A DNA stretch of 64,000 nt, from positions 682,001-746,000 of the forward strand of contig NW_027478487.1 in the NCBI RefSeq assembly GCF_051014685.1, read 5' to 3'. The stretch's first letter is position 1. Each line of letters opens with the position of its first letter. Of this stretch, positions 11,856 to 23,887 are shown in pieces. The notes below the pieces were generated by a model. That model was not told where the DNA came from and did not search any database. It worked only from the letters and a program-made list of their open reading frames with translations. The translations under genes were made by a program, and so were the position numbers. Source of the stretch: Ptiloglossa arizonensis (lineage: Eukaryota > Arthropoda > Insecta > Hymenoptera > Colletidae).

Positions 11856-12386
11856 TTGACCTAACCCAAAAATTCCTGTTGCGTCTGAAAGTAGAAACTC
11901 TCCCGATTACAGCGGTATGTGTATTTTTTCCGTAGGCAATTCTGGATAAGCGTTTGGAGCAGCAGAATTGCGAAAAATTTTTTGCCTTCTCAACCATTTC
12001 TTGGCTTCATACTCCCATATCTCGCGAACGGATTGACCTAACCCAAAAATTCCTGTTGCATCTGAAAGTAGAAACTCGTCCGATTACAACGGTATGTGTA
12101 TTTTTTCCCTAGGCCATTCTGGTTAAGCGTGTGGAGCAGCAGAATTGCGAAAAATTTTTTGCCTTCTCAACCATTTCTTGGCTTCAAACTCCCATATTTC
12201 GCGAACGGATTGACCTAACCCAAAAATTCCTGTTGCGTCTGAAAGTAGAAACTCGCCCGATTACAACGGTATGTGTATTTTTTCCCTAGGCCATTCTAGT
12301 TAAGCGTTTGGAGCAGCAGTAGTGCGAACAGTTTGTTGTCTTCTTTACCATTTCTTGGCTTCAAACTCCCATATCTCGCGAACGGA
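11856..12386 (+). repeat. three-monomer V fragment joining V to U
   Basis: Monomers I', J and D only. I' is a hybrid: it begins like O (ACTCTCCCG) and continues like I (ACAGCGG, CCGTAGG, GGATAAGCG), the form that also opens the module at 16280. The V sequence stops inside the D monomer and U starts at 12387, so this looks like a truncated module at a recombination joint. Confidence 0.75.
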
Positions 12387-14332
12387 TTGACCTAACACAA
12401 AAATTCCTGTTGCGTCTGAAAGTAGAATCTCGCCCGATTACAACGGTATGTGTATTTTTTCCCTAGGCCATTCTGGTTAAGCGTTTGGAGCAGCAGAAGT
12501 GCGAAAAATTTGTTGTCTCCTTAACCATTTCTCAGCTTCAAACTCCCATATCTCGCGAACGGATTGACCTAACCCAAAAATTCCTATTGCATCTGAAAGT
12601 AGAAACTCGCCCGATTACAACGGTATATGTATTTTTTCCCTAGGCCATTCTGATTAAGCGTTTGGAGCAGCAGCATTGCGAAAATTTTTTTGCTTTCTCA
12701 ACCATTTCTTGGCTTCAAACTCCCATATCTCGCGAACGGATTGACCAAACCCAGAAGTTCCTGCTGCGTCTGAAAGTAGAAACTCACCCGATTACAACGG
12801 TATGCGTATTTTTTCCCTAGGCCATTCTGGTTAAGCGATTGGAGCAGCAGAATTGCGAAAAATGTTTTGCCTTCTCAACCATTTCTTGGCTTCAAACTCC
12901 CATATCTCGCGAACGGATTGACCTAACCCAAAAATTCCTATTGCATCTGAAAGTAGAAACTCGCCCGATTACAGCGGTATGTGTATTTTTTCCCTAGGCA
13001 ATTCTGGTTAAGCGTTTGGAGCAGCAGAATTGCGAAAAATTTTTTGCCTTCTCAACCATTTCTTGGCTTCAATCTCCCATATCTCGCGAACGGATTGACC
13101 TAACCCAAAAATTCCTGTTGCATCTGAAAGTAGAAACTAGTCCGATTACAACGGTATGTGTATTTTTTCCCTAGGCCATTCTGGTTAAGCGTTTGGAGCA
13201 GCAGAATAGCGAAAAATTTTTTGCCTTCTCAACCATTTCTTGGCTTCAAACTCCCATATCTCGCGAACGGATTGACCTAACACAAAAATTCCTGTTGCGT
13301 CTGAAAGTAGAATCTCGCCCGATTACAACGGTATGTGTATTTTTTCCCTAGGCCATTCTGGTTAAGCGTTTGGAGCAGCAGAAGTGCGAAAAATTTGTTG
13401 TCTCCTTAACCATTTCTCAGCTTCAAACTCCCATATCTCGCGAACGGATTGACCTAACCCAAAAATTCCTATTGCATCTGAAAGTAGAAACTCGCCCGAT
13501 TACAGCGGTATGTGTATTTTTTCCCTAGGCAATTCTGGTTAAGCGTTTGGAGCAGCAGAATTGCGAAAAATTTTTTGCCTTCTCAACCATTTCTTGGCTT
13601 CAAACTCCCATATCTCGCGAACGGATTGACCTAACCCAAAAATTCCTGTTGCATCTGAAAGTAGAAACTAGTCCGATTACAACGGTATGTGTATTTTTTC
13701 CGTAGGCCATTCTGGTTAAGCGTGTGGAGCAGCAGAATTGCGAAAAATTTTTTGCCTTCTCAACCATTTCTTGGCTTCAAACTCCCATATTTCGCGAACG
13801 GATTGACCTAACCCAAAAATTCCTGTTGCGTCTGAAAGTAGAAACTCGCCCGATTACAACGGTATGTGTATTTTTTCCCTAGGCCATTCTAGTTAAGCGT
13901 TTGGAGCAGCAGTAGTGCGAACAGTTTGTTGTCTTCTTTACCATTTCTTAGCTTCAAACTCCCATATCTCGCGAACGGATTGACCTAACCCAAAAACTCT
14001 GTTGCATCTCAAAGAAGAAACTCGCCCGATTACAACGGTATTTGTATTTTCTCCCTAGCCCATTCTGGTTAAGAGTTTGGAGCAGCAGAATAGCGAAAAA
14101 TTGTTTGCATTCTCAACAATTTATTGGCTTCAAACTCCCATATCTCGCGAACGGATTGACCTAACCCAATAATTCCTGTTGCGTCTGAAAGTAGAAACTC
14201 GCCCGATTACAACGGTATGTGTATTTTTTCCCGAGGCCATTCTGGTTAAGCGTTTGGAGCAGCAGAATAGCGAAAAATTGTTTGCCTTCTCAACCATTTC
14301 TTGGCTTCAAACTCCCATATCTCGCGAACGGA
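12387..14332 (+). repeat. 11-monomer HOR module U, copy 3
   Basis: G, H, A, B, C'', G, B, C, D, E, F again, 4424 bp (25 monomers minus one base) after the copy at 7963. TTCAATCTCCC is at 13071 and the 176-bp E monomer starts at 13980. A private A-to-T change in the A/T tract of H (near 12681) marks this copy. It is followed by V at 14333. Confidence 0.88.
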
Positions 14333-16279
14333 TTGACCTAACACAAAAATTCCTGTTGCGTCTGAAAGTAGAAACTCGCCCGATTACAGCGGTATGTGTA
14401 TTTTTTCCGTAGGCAATTCTGGATAAGCGTTTGGAGCAGCAGAATTGCGAAAAATTTTTTGCCTTCTCAACCATTTCTTGGCTTCATACTCCCATATCTC
14501 GCGAACGGATTGACCTAACCCAAAAATTCCTGTTGCATCTGAAAGTAGAAACTCGTCCGATTACAACGGTATGTGTATTTTTTCCCTAGGCCATTCTGGT
14601 TAAGCGTGTGGAGCAGCAGAATTGCGAAAAATTTTTTGCCTTCTCAACCATTTCTTGGCTTCAAACTCCCATATTTCGCGAACGGATTGACCTAACCCAA
14701 AAATTCCTGTTGCGTCTGAAAGTAGAAACTCGCCCGATTACAACGGTATGTGTATTTTTTCCCTAGGCCATTCTAGTTAAGCGTTTGGAGCAGCAGTAGT
14801 GCGAACAGTTTGTTGTCTTCTTTACCATTTCTTGGCTTCAAACTCCCATATCTCGCGAACGGATTGACCAAACCCAGAAGTTCCTGCTGCGTCTGAAAGT
14901 AGAAACTCACCCGATTACAACGATATGCGTATTTTTTCCCTAGGCCATTCTGGTTAAGCGTTTGGAGCAGCAGAATTGCGAAAAATGTTTTGCCTTCTCA
15001 ACCATTTCTTGGCTTCAAACTCCCATATCTCGCGAACGGATTGACCTAACCCAAAAATTCCTATTGCATCTGAAAGTAGAAACTCGCCCGATTACAGCGG
15101 TATGTGTATTTTTCCCCTAGGCAATTCTGGTTAAGCGTTTGGAGCAGCAGAATTGCGAAAAATTTTTTGGCTTCTCAACCATTTCTTGGCTTCCAACTCC
15201 CATATCTCGCGAACGGATTGACTTAACCGAAAAATTCCTGTTGCATCTGAAAGTAGAAACTAGGCCGATTACAACGGTATGTGTATTTTTTCCCTAGGCC
15301 ATTCTGGTTAAGCGTTTGGAGCAGCAGAATTGCGAAAAATTTTTTGCCTTCTCAACCATTTCTTGGCTTCAAACTCCCATATCTCGCGAACGGATTGACC
15401 AAACCCAGAAGTTCCTGCTGCGTCTGAAAGTAGAAACTCACCCGATTACAACGATATGCGTATTTTTTCCCTAGGCCATTCTGGTAAAGCGTTTGGAGCA
15501 GCAGAATTGCGAAAAATGTTTTGCCTTCTCAACCATTTCTTGGCTTCAAACTCCCATATTTCGCGAACGGATTGACCTAACCCAAAAATTCCTGTTGCGT
15601 CTGAAAGTAGAAACTCTCCCGATTACAACGGTATGTGTATTTTTTCCCTAGGCCATTCTGGTTAAGCGTTTGGAGCAGCAGAATAGCGAAAAATTGTTTG
15701 CCTTCTCAACCATTTCTTGGCTTCAAACTCCCATATCTCGCGAACGGATTGACCTAACACAAAAATTCCTGTTGCGTCTGAAAGTAGAATCTCGCCCGAT
15801 TACAACGGTATGTGTATTTTTTCCCTAGGCCATTCTGGTTAAGCGTTTGGAGCAGCAGAAGTGCGAAAAATTTGTTGTCTCCTTAACCATTTCTCAGCTT
15901 CAAACTCCCATATCTCGCGAACGGATTGACCTAACCCAAAAATTCCTATTGCATCTGAAAGTAGAAACTCGCCCGATTACAACGGTATATGTATTTTTTC
16001 CCTAGGCCATTCTGATTAAGCGTTTGGAGCAGCAGCATTGCGAAAAATTTTTTGCTTTCTCAACCATTTCTTGGCTTCAAACTCCCATATCTCGCGAACG
16101 GATTGACCAAACCCAGAAGTTCCTGCTGCGTCTGAAAGTAGAAACTCACCCGATTACAACGGTATGCGTATTTTTTCCCTAGGCCATTCTGGTTAAGCGA
16201 TTGGAGCAGCAGAATTGCGAAAAATTTTTTGCCTTCTCAACCATTTCTTGGCTTCAAACTCCCATATTTCGCGAACGGA
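14333..16279 (+). repeat. 11-monomer HOR module V, copy 3
   Basis: Matches the copy at 9909 monomer for monomer, including CTTCATACTCCC in I, TTCCAACTCCC near 15194 in L and GGTAAAGCG in N. It lies in direct tandem with the next V copy at 1947 bp. Confidence 0.9.
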
Positions 16280-18226
16280 TTGACCTAACCCAAAAATTCC
16301 TGTTGCGTCTGAAAGTAGAAACTCTCCCGATTACAGCGGTATGTGTATTTTTTCCGTAGGCAATTCTGGATAAGCGTTTGGAGCAGCAGAATTGCGAAAA
16401 ATTTTTTGCCTTCTCAACCATTTCTTGGCTTCATACTCCCATATCTCGCGAACGGATTGACCTAACCCAAAAATTCCTGTTGCATCTGAAAGTAGAAACT
16501 CGTCCGATTACAACGGTATGTGTATTTTTTCCCTAGGCCATTCTGGTTAAGCGTGTGGAGCAGCAGAATTGCGAAAAATTTTTTGCCTTCTCAACCATTT
16601 CTTGGCTTCAAACTCCCATATTTCGCGAACGGATTGACCTAACCCAAAAATTCCTGTTGCGTCTGAAAGTAGAAACTCGCCCGATTACAACGGTATGTGT
16701 ATTTTTTCCCTAGGCCATTCTAGTTAAGCGTTTGGAGCAGCAGTAGTGCGAACAGTTTGTTGTCTTCTTTACCATTTCTTGGCTTCAAACTCCCATATCT
16801 CGCGAACGGATTGACCAAACCCAGAAGTTCCTGCTGCGTCTGAAAGTAGAAACTCACCCGATTACAACGATATGCGTATTTTTTCCCTAGGCCATTCTGG
16901 TTAAGCGTTTGGAGCAGCAGAATTGCGAAAAATGTTTTGCCTTCTCAACCATTTCTTGGCTTCAAACTCCCATATCTCGCGAACGGATTGACCTAACCCA
17001 AAAATTCCTATTGCATCTGAAAGTAGAAACTCGCCCGATTACAGCGGTATGTGTATTTTTCCCCTAGGCAATTCTGGTTAAGCGTTTGGAGCAGCAGAAT
17101 TGCGAAAAATTTTTTGGCTTCTCAACCATTTCTTGGCTTCCAACTCCCATATCTCGCGAACGGATTGACTTAACCGAAAAATTCCTGTTGCATCTGAAAG
17201 TAGAAACTAGGCCGATTACAACGGTATGTGTATTTTTTCCCTAGGCCATTCTGGTTAAGCGTTTGGAGCAGCAGAATTGCGAAAAATTTTTTGCCTTCTC
17301 AACCATTTCTTGGCTTCAAACTCCCATATCTCGCGAACGGATTGACCAAACCCAGAAGTTCCTGCTGCGTCTGAAAGTAGAAACTCACCCGATTACAACG
17401 ATATGCGTATTTTTTCCCTAGGCCATTCTGGTAAAGCGTTTGGAGCAGCAGAATTGCGAAAAATGTTTTGCCTTCTCAACCATTTCTTGGCTTCAAACTC
17501 CCATATTTCGCGAACGGATTGACCTAACCCAAAAATTCCTGTTGCGTCTGAAAGTAGAAACTCTCCCGATTACAACGGTATGTGTATTTTTTCCCTAGGC
17601 CATTCTGGTTAAGCGTTTGGAGCAGCAGAATAGCGAAAAATTGTTTGCCTTCTCAACCATTTCTTGGCTTCAAACTCCCATATCTCGCGAACGGATTGAC
17701 CTAACACAAAAATTCCTGTTGCGTCTGAAAGTAGAATCTCGCCCGATTACAACGGTATGTGTATTTTTTCCCTAGGCCATTCTGGTTAAGCGTTTGGAGC
17801 AGCAGAAGTGCGAAAAATTTGTTGTCTCCTTAACCATTTCTCAGCTTCAAACTCCCATATCTCGCGAACAGATTGACCTAACCCAAAAATTCCTATTGCA
17901 TCTGAAAGTAGAAACTCGCCCGATTACAACGGTATATGTATTTTTTCCCTAGGCCATTCTGATTAAGCGTTTGGAGCAGCAGCATTGCGAAAAATTTTTT
18001 GCTTTCTCAACCATTTCTTGGCTTCAAACTCCCATATCTCGCGAACGGATTGACCAAACCCAGAAGTTCCTGCTGCGTCTGAAAGTAGAAACTCACCCGA
18101 TTACAACGGTATGCGTATTTTTTCCCTAGGCCATTCTGGTTAAGCGATTGGAGCAGCAGAATTGCGAAAAATTTTTTGCCTTCTCAACCATTTCTTGGCT
18201 TCAAACTCCCATATTTCGCGAACGGA
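16280..18226 (+). repeat. 11-monomer HOR module V, copy 4
   Basis: A tandem copy of the preceding module at 1947 bp. Its first monomer is the O/I hybrid (CTCTCCCG then ACAGCGG), which is what joins two V modules together. A private A replaces G in GAACAGATT near 17870. Confidence 0.9.
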
Positions 18227-20172
18227 TTGACCTAACCCAAAAATTCCTGTTGCGTCTGAAAGTAGAAACTCTCCCGATTACAACGGTATGTGTATTTTTT
18301 CCCTAGGCCATTCTGGTTAAGCGTTTGGAGCAGCAGAATAGCGAAAAATTGTTTGCCTTCTGAACCATTTCTTGGCTTCAAACTCCCATATCTCGCGAAC
18401 GGATTGACCTAACACAAAAATTCCTGTTGCGTCTGAAAGTAGAATCTCGCCCGATTACAACGGTATGTGTATTTTTTCCCTAGGCCATTCTGGTTAAGCG
18501 TTTGGAGCAGCAGAAGTGCGAAAAATTTGTTGTCTCCTTAACCATTTCTCAGCTTCAAACTCCCATATCTCGCGAACGGATTGACCTAACCCAAAAATTC
18601 CTATTGCATCTGAAAGTAGAAACTCGCCCGATTACAACGGTATATGTATTTTTTCCCTAGGCCATTCTGATTAAGCGTTTGGAGCAGCAGCATTGCGAAA
18701 AATTTTTTGCCTTCTCAACCATTTCTTGGCTTCAAACTCCCATATCTCGCGAACGGATTGACCAAACCCAGAAGTTCCTGCTGCGTCTGAAAGTAGAAAC
18801 TCACCCGATTACAACGGTATGCGTATTTTTTCCCTAGGCCATTCTGGTTAAGCGATTGGAGCAGCAGAATTGCGAAAAATGTTTTGCCTTCTCAACCATT
18901 TCTTGGCTTCAAACTCCCATATCTCGCGAACGGATTGACCTAACCCAAAAATTCCTATTGCATCTGAAAGTAGAAACTCGCCCGATTACAGCGGTATGTG
19001 TATTTTTTCCCTAGGCAATTCTGGCTAAGCGTTTGGAGCAGCAGAATTGCGAAAAATTTTTTGCCTTCTCAACCATTTCTTGGCTTCAAACTCCCATATC
19101 TCGCGAACGGATTGACCTAACCCAAAAATTCCTGTTGCATCTGAAAGTAGAAACTAGTCCGATTACAACGGTATGTGTATTTTTTCCGTAGGCCATTCTG
19201 GTTAAGCGTGTGGAGCAGCAGAATTGCGAAAAATTTTTTGCCTTCTCAACCATTTCTTGGCTTCAAACTCCCATATTTCGCGAACGGATTGACCTAACCC
19301 AAAAATTCCTGTTGCGTCTGAAAGTAGAAACTCGCCCGATTACAACGGTATGTGTATTTTTTCCCTAGGCCATTCTAGTTAAGCGTTTGGAGCAGCAGTA
19401 GTGCGAACAGTTTGTTGTCTTCTTTACCATTTCTTAGCTTCAAACTCCCATATCTCGCGAACGGATTGACCTAACCCAAAAACTCTGTTGCATCTCAAAG
19501 AAGAAACTCGCCCGATTACAACGGTATTTGTATTTTCTCCCTAGCCCATTCTGGTTAAGAGTTTGGAGCAGCAGAATAGCGAAAAATTGTTTGCATTCTC
19601 AACAATTTATTGGCTTCAAACTCCCATATCTCGCGAACGGATTGACCTAACCCAATAATTCCTGTTGCGTCTGAAAGTAGAAACTCGCCCGATTACAACG
19701 GTATGTGTATTTTTTCCCGAGGCCATTCTGGTTAAGCGTTTGGAGCAGCAGAATAGCGAAAAATTGTTTGCCTTCTCAACCATTTCTTGGCTTCAAACTC
19801 CCATATCTCGCGAACGGATTGACCTAACACAAAAATTCCTGTTGCGTCTGAAAGTAGAAACGCGCCCGATTACAGCGGTATGTGTATTTTTTCCGTAGGC
19901 AATTCTGGATAAGCGTTTGGAGCAGCAGAATTGCGAAAAATTTTTTGCCTTCTCAACCATTTCTTGGCTTCATACTCCCATATCTCGCGAACGGATTGAC
20001 CTAACCCAAAAATTCCTGTTGCATCTGAAAGTAGAAACTCGTCCGATTACAACGGTATGTGTATTTTTTCCCTAGGCCATTCTGGTTAAGCGTGTGGAGC
20101 AGCAGAATTGCGAAAAATTTTTTGCCTTCTCAACCATTTCTTGGCTTCAAACTCCCATATTTCGCGAACGGA
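18227..20172 (+). repeat. 11-monomer composite block (O G H A B C D E F I J)
   Basis: Also eleven monomers (1946 bp with one E deletion), but in a different order: the V-type run O, G, H followed by the U-type run A to F and then I, J. The A-to-J part matches 1240-2654 at an offset of 17,518 bp. Private changes include CTTCTGAACC near 18361, CTGGCTAAGCG near 19024 and AAACGCGCCCG near 19860. Confidence 0.82.
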
Positions 20173-23100
20173 TTGACCTAACCCAAAAATTCCTGTTGCG
20201 TCTGAAAGTAGAAACTCTCCCGATTACAACGGTATGTGTATTTTTTCCCTAGGCCATTCTGGTTAAGCGTTTGGAGCAGCAGAATAGCGAAAAATTGTTT
20301 GCCTTCTCAACCATTTCTTGGCTTCAAACTCCCATATCTCGCGAACGGATTGACCTAACACAAAAATTCCTGTTGCGTCTGAAAGTAGAATCTCGCCCGA
20401 TTACAACGGTATGTGTATTTTTTCCCTAGGCCATTCTGGTTAAGCGTTTGGAGCAGCAGAAGTGCGAAAAATTTGTTGTCTCCTTAACCATTTCTCAGCT
20501 TCAAACTCCCATATCTCGCGAACGGATTGACCTAACCCAAAAATTCCTATTGCATCTGAAAGTAGAAACTCGCCCGATTACAACGGTATATGTATTTTTT
20601 CCCTAGGCCATTCTGATTAAGCGTTTGGAGCAGCAGCATTGCGAAAAATTTTTTGCTTTCTCAACCATTTCTTGGCTTCAAACTCCCATATCTCGCGAAC
20701 GGATTGACCAAACCCAGAAGTTCCTGCTGCGTCTGAAAGTAGAAACTCACCCGATTACAACGGTATGCGTATTTTTTCCCTAGGCCATTCTGGTTAAGCG
20801 ATTGGAGCAGCAGAATTGCGAAAAATGTTTTGCCTTCTCAACCATTTCTTGGCTTCAAACTCCCATATCTCGCGAACGGATTGACCTAACCCAAAAATTC
20901 CTATTGCATCTGAAAGTAGAAACTCGCCCGATTACAGCGGTATGTGTATTTTTTCCCTAGGCAATTCTGGTTAAGCGTTTGGAGCAGCAGAATTGCGAAA
21001 AATTTTTTGCCTTCTCAACCATTTCTTGGCTTCAATCTCCCATATCTCGCGAACGGATTGACCTAACCCAAAAATTCCTGTTGCATCTGAAAGTAGAAAC
21101 TAGTCCGATTACAACGGTATGTGTATTTTTTCCCTAGGCCATTCTGGTTAAGCGTGTGGAGCAGCAGAATTGCGAAAAATTTTTTGCCTTCTCAACCATT
21201 TCTTGGCTTCAAACTCCCATATTTCGCGAACGGATTGACCTAACCCAAAAATTCCTGTTGCGTCTGAAAGTAGAAACTCGCCCGATTACAACGGTATGTG
21301 TATTTTTTCCCTAGGCCATTCTAGTTAAGCGTTTGGAGCAGCAGTAGTGCGAACAGTTTGTTGTCTTCTTTACCATTTCTTAGCTTCAAACTCCCATATC
21401 TCGCGAACGGATTGACCTAACCCAAAAACTCTGTTGCATCTCAAAGAAGAAACTCGCCCGATTACAACGGTATGTGTATTTTCTCCCTAGCCCATTCTGG
21501 TTAAGAGTTTGGAGCAGCAGAATAGCGAAAAATTGTTTGCATTCTCAACAATTTATTGGCTTCAAACTCCCATATCTCGCGAACGGATTGACCTAACCCA
21601 ATAATTCCTGTTGCGTCTGAAAGTAGAAACTCGCCCGATTACAACGGTATGTGTATTTTTTCCCTAGGCCATTCTGGTTAAGCGTTTGGAGCAGCAGAAT
21701 TGCGAAAAATTTTTTGCCTTCTCAACCATTTCTTGGCTTCAAACTCCCATATTTCGCGAACGGATTGACCTAACCCAAAAATTCCTGTTGCGTCTGAAAG
21801 TAGAAACTCGCCCGATTACAACGGTATGTGTATTTTTTCCCTAGGCTATTCTAGTTAAGCGTTTGGAGCAGCAGTAGTGCGAACAGTTTGTTGTCTTCTT
21901 TACCATTTCTTGGCTTCAAACTCCCATATCTCGCGAACGGATTGACCAAACCCAGAAGTTCCTGCTGCGTCTGAAAGTAGAAACTCACCCGATTACAACG
22001 ATATGCGTATTTTTTCCCTAGGCCATTCTGGTTAAGCGTTTGGAGCAGCAGAATTGCGAAAAATGTTTTGCCTTCTCAACCATTTCGTGGCTTCAAACTC
22101 CCATATCTCGCGAACGGATTGACTTAACCCAAAAATTCCTATTGCATCTGAAAGTAGAAACTCGCCCGATTACAGCGGTATGTGTATTTTTTCCCTAGGC
22201 AATTCTGGTTAAGCGTTTGGAGCAGCAGAATTGCGAAAAATTTTTTGCATTCTCAACCATTTCTTGGCTTCAAACTCCCATATCTCGCGAACGGATTGAC
22301 CTAACCCAAAAATTCCTGTTGCATCTGAAAGTAGAAACTAGTCCGATTACAGCGGTATGTGTATTTTTTCCCTAGGCCACTCTGGTTAAGTGTGTGGAGC
22401 AGCAGAATTGCGAAAAATTTTTTGCCTTCTCAACCATTTCTTGGCTTCAAACTCCCATATTTCGCGAACAGATTGACCTAACCCAAAAATTCCTGTTGCG
22501 TCTGAAAGTAGAAACTCTCCCGATTACAACGGTATGTGTATTTTTTCCCTAGGCCATTCTGGTTAAGCGTTTGGAGCAGCAGAATAGCGAAAAATTGTTT
22601 GCCTTCTCAACCATTTCTTGGCTTCAAACTCCCATATCTCGCGAACGGATTGACCTAACACAAAAATTCCTGTTGCGTCTGAAAGTAGAATCTCGCCCGA
22701 TTACAACGGTATGTGTATTTTTTCCCTAGGCCATTCTGGTTAAGCGTTTGGAGCAGCAGAAGTGCGAAAAATTTGTTGTCTCCTTAACCATTTCTCAGCT
22801 TCAAACTCCCATATCTCGCGAACGGATTGACCTAACCCAAAAATTCCTATTGCATCTGAAAGTAGAAACTCGCCCGATTACAACGGTTTATGTATTTTTT
22901 CCCTAGGCCATTCTGATTAAGCGTTTGGAGCAGCAGCATTGCGAAAAATTTTTTGCTTTCTCAACCATTTCTTGGCTTCAAACTCCCATATCTCGCGAAC
23001 GGATTGACCAAACCCAGAAGTTCCTGCTGCGTCTGAAAGTAGAAACTCACCCGATTACAACGGTATGCGTATTTTTTCCCTAGGCCATTCTGGTTAAGCT

Positions 23101-23448
23101 ATTGGAGCAGCAGAATTGCGAAAAATGTTTTGCCTTCTCAACCATTTCTTGGCTTCAAACTCCCATATCTCGCGAACGGATTGACCTAACCCAAAAATTC
23201 CTATTGCATCTGAAAGTAGAAACTCGCCCGATTACAGCGGTATGTGTATTTTTTCCCTAGGCAATTCTGGTTAAGCGTTTGGAGCAGCAGAATTGCGAAA
23301 AATTTTTTGCCTTCTCAACCATTTCTTGGCTTCAATCTCCCATATCTCGCGAACGGATTGACCTAACCCAAAAATTCCTGTTGCATCTGAAAGTAGAAAC
23401 TAGTCCGATTACAACGGTATGTGTATTTTTTCCCTAGGCCATTCTGGT
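20173..23448 (+). repeat. 3.3-kb segment duplicated from 3540 (copy 2)
   Basis: Same monomer order and rare variants as 3540-6815. Private differences include GGCTATTC near 21847, GCGAACAGATT near 22466, GGTTTATG near 22887 and GCTATTGG near 23099. TTCAATCTCCC occurs at both 21034 and 23334, 2300 bp apart, just as it does at 4401 and 6701 in the other copy. Confidence 0.87.
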
Positions 23449-23887
23449 TAAGCGTGTGGAGCAGCAGAATTGCGAAAAATTTTTTGCCTTCTCAACCATT
23501 TCTTGGCTTCAAACTCCCATATTTCGCGAACGGATTGACCTAACCCAAAAATTCCTGTTGCGTCTGAAAGTAGAAACTCGCCCGATTACAACGGTATGTG
23601 TATTTTTTCCCTAGGCCATTCTAGTTAAGCGTTTGGAGCAGCAGTAGTGCGAACAGTTTGTTGTCTTCTTTACCATTTCTTAGCTTCAAACTCCCATATC
23701 TCGCGAACGGATTGACCTAACCCAAAAACTCTGTTGCATCTCAAAGAAGAAACTCGCCCGATTACAACGGTATGTGTATTTTCTCCCTAGCCAATTCTGG
23801 TTAAGAGTTTGGAGCAGCAGAATAGCGAAAAATTGTTTGCATTCTCAACAATTTATTGGCTTCAAACTCCCATATCTCGCGAACGGA
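23449..23887 (+). repeat. last monomers of the continuous family A domain
   Basis: The end of a C monomer, then D (23535) and E (23712, with the one-base deletion and CCCTAGCCAATTC). The F-type monomer that follows at 23888 changes partway along into a new variant, which I take as the edge of family A. Confidence 0.7.

Noticed and set aside
2147..19898. 77-codon plus-strand frames at 2147, 7809, 9755, 14179 and 19665
   Set aside because: All arise from the same CCCGAGG variant in the F monomer; they are copies of one repeat accident.
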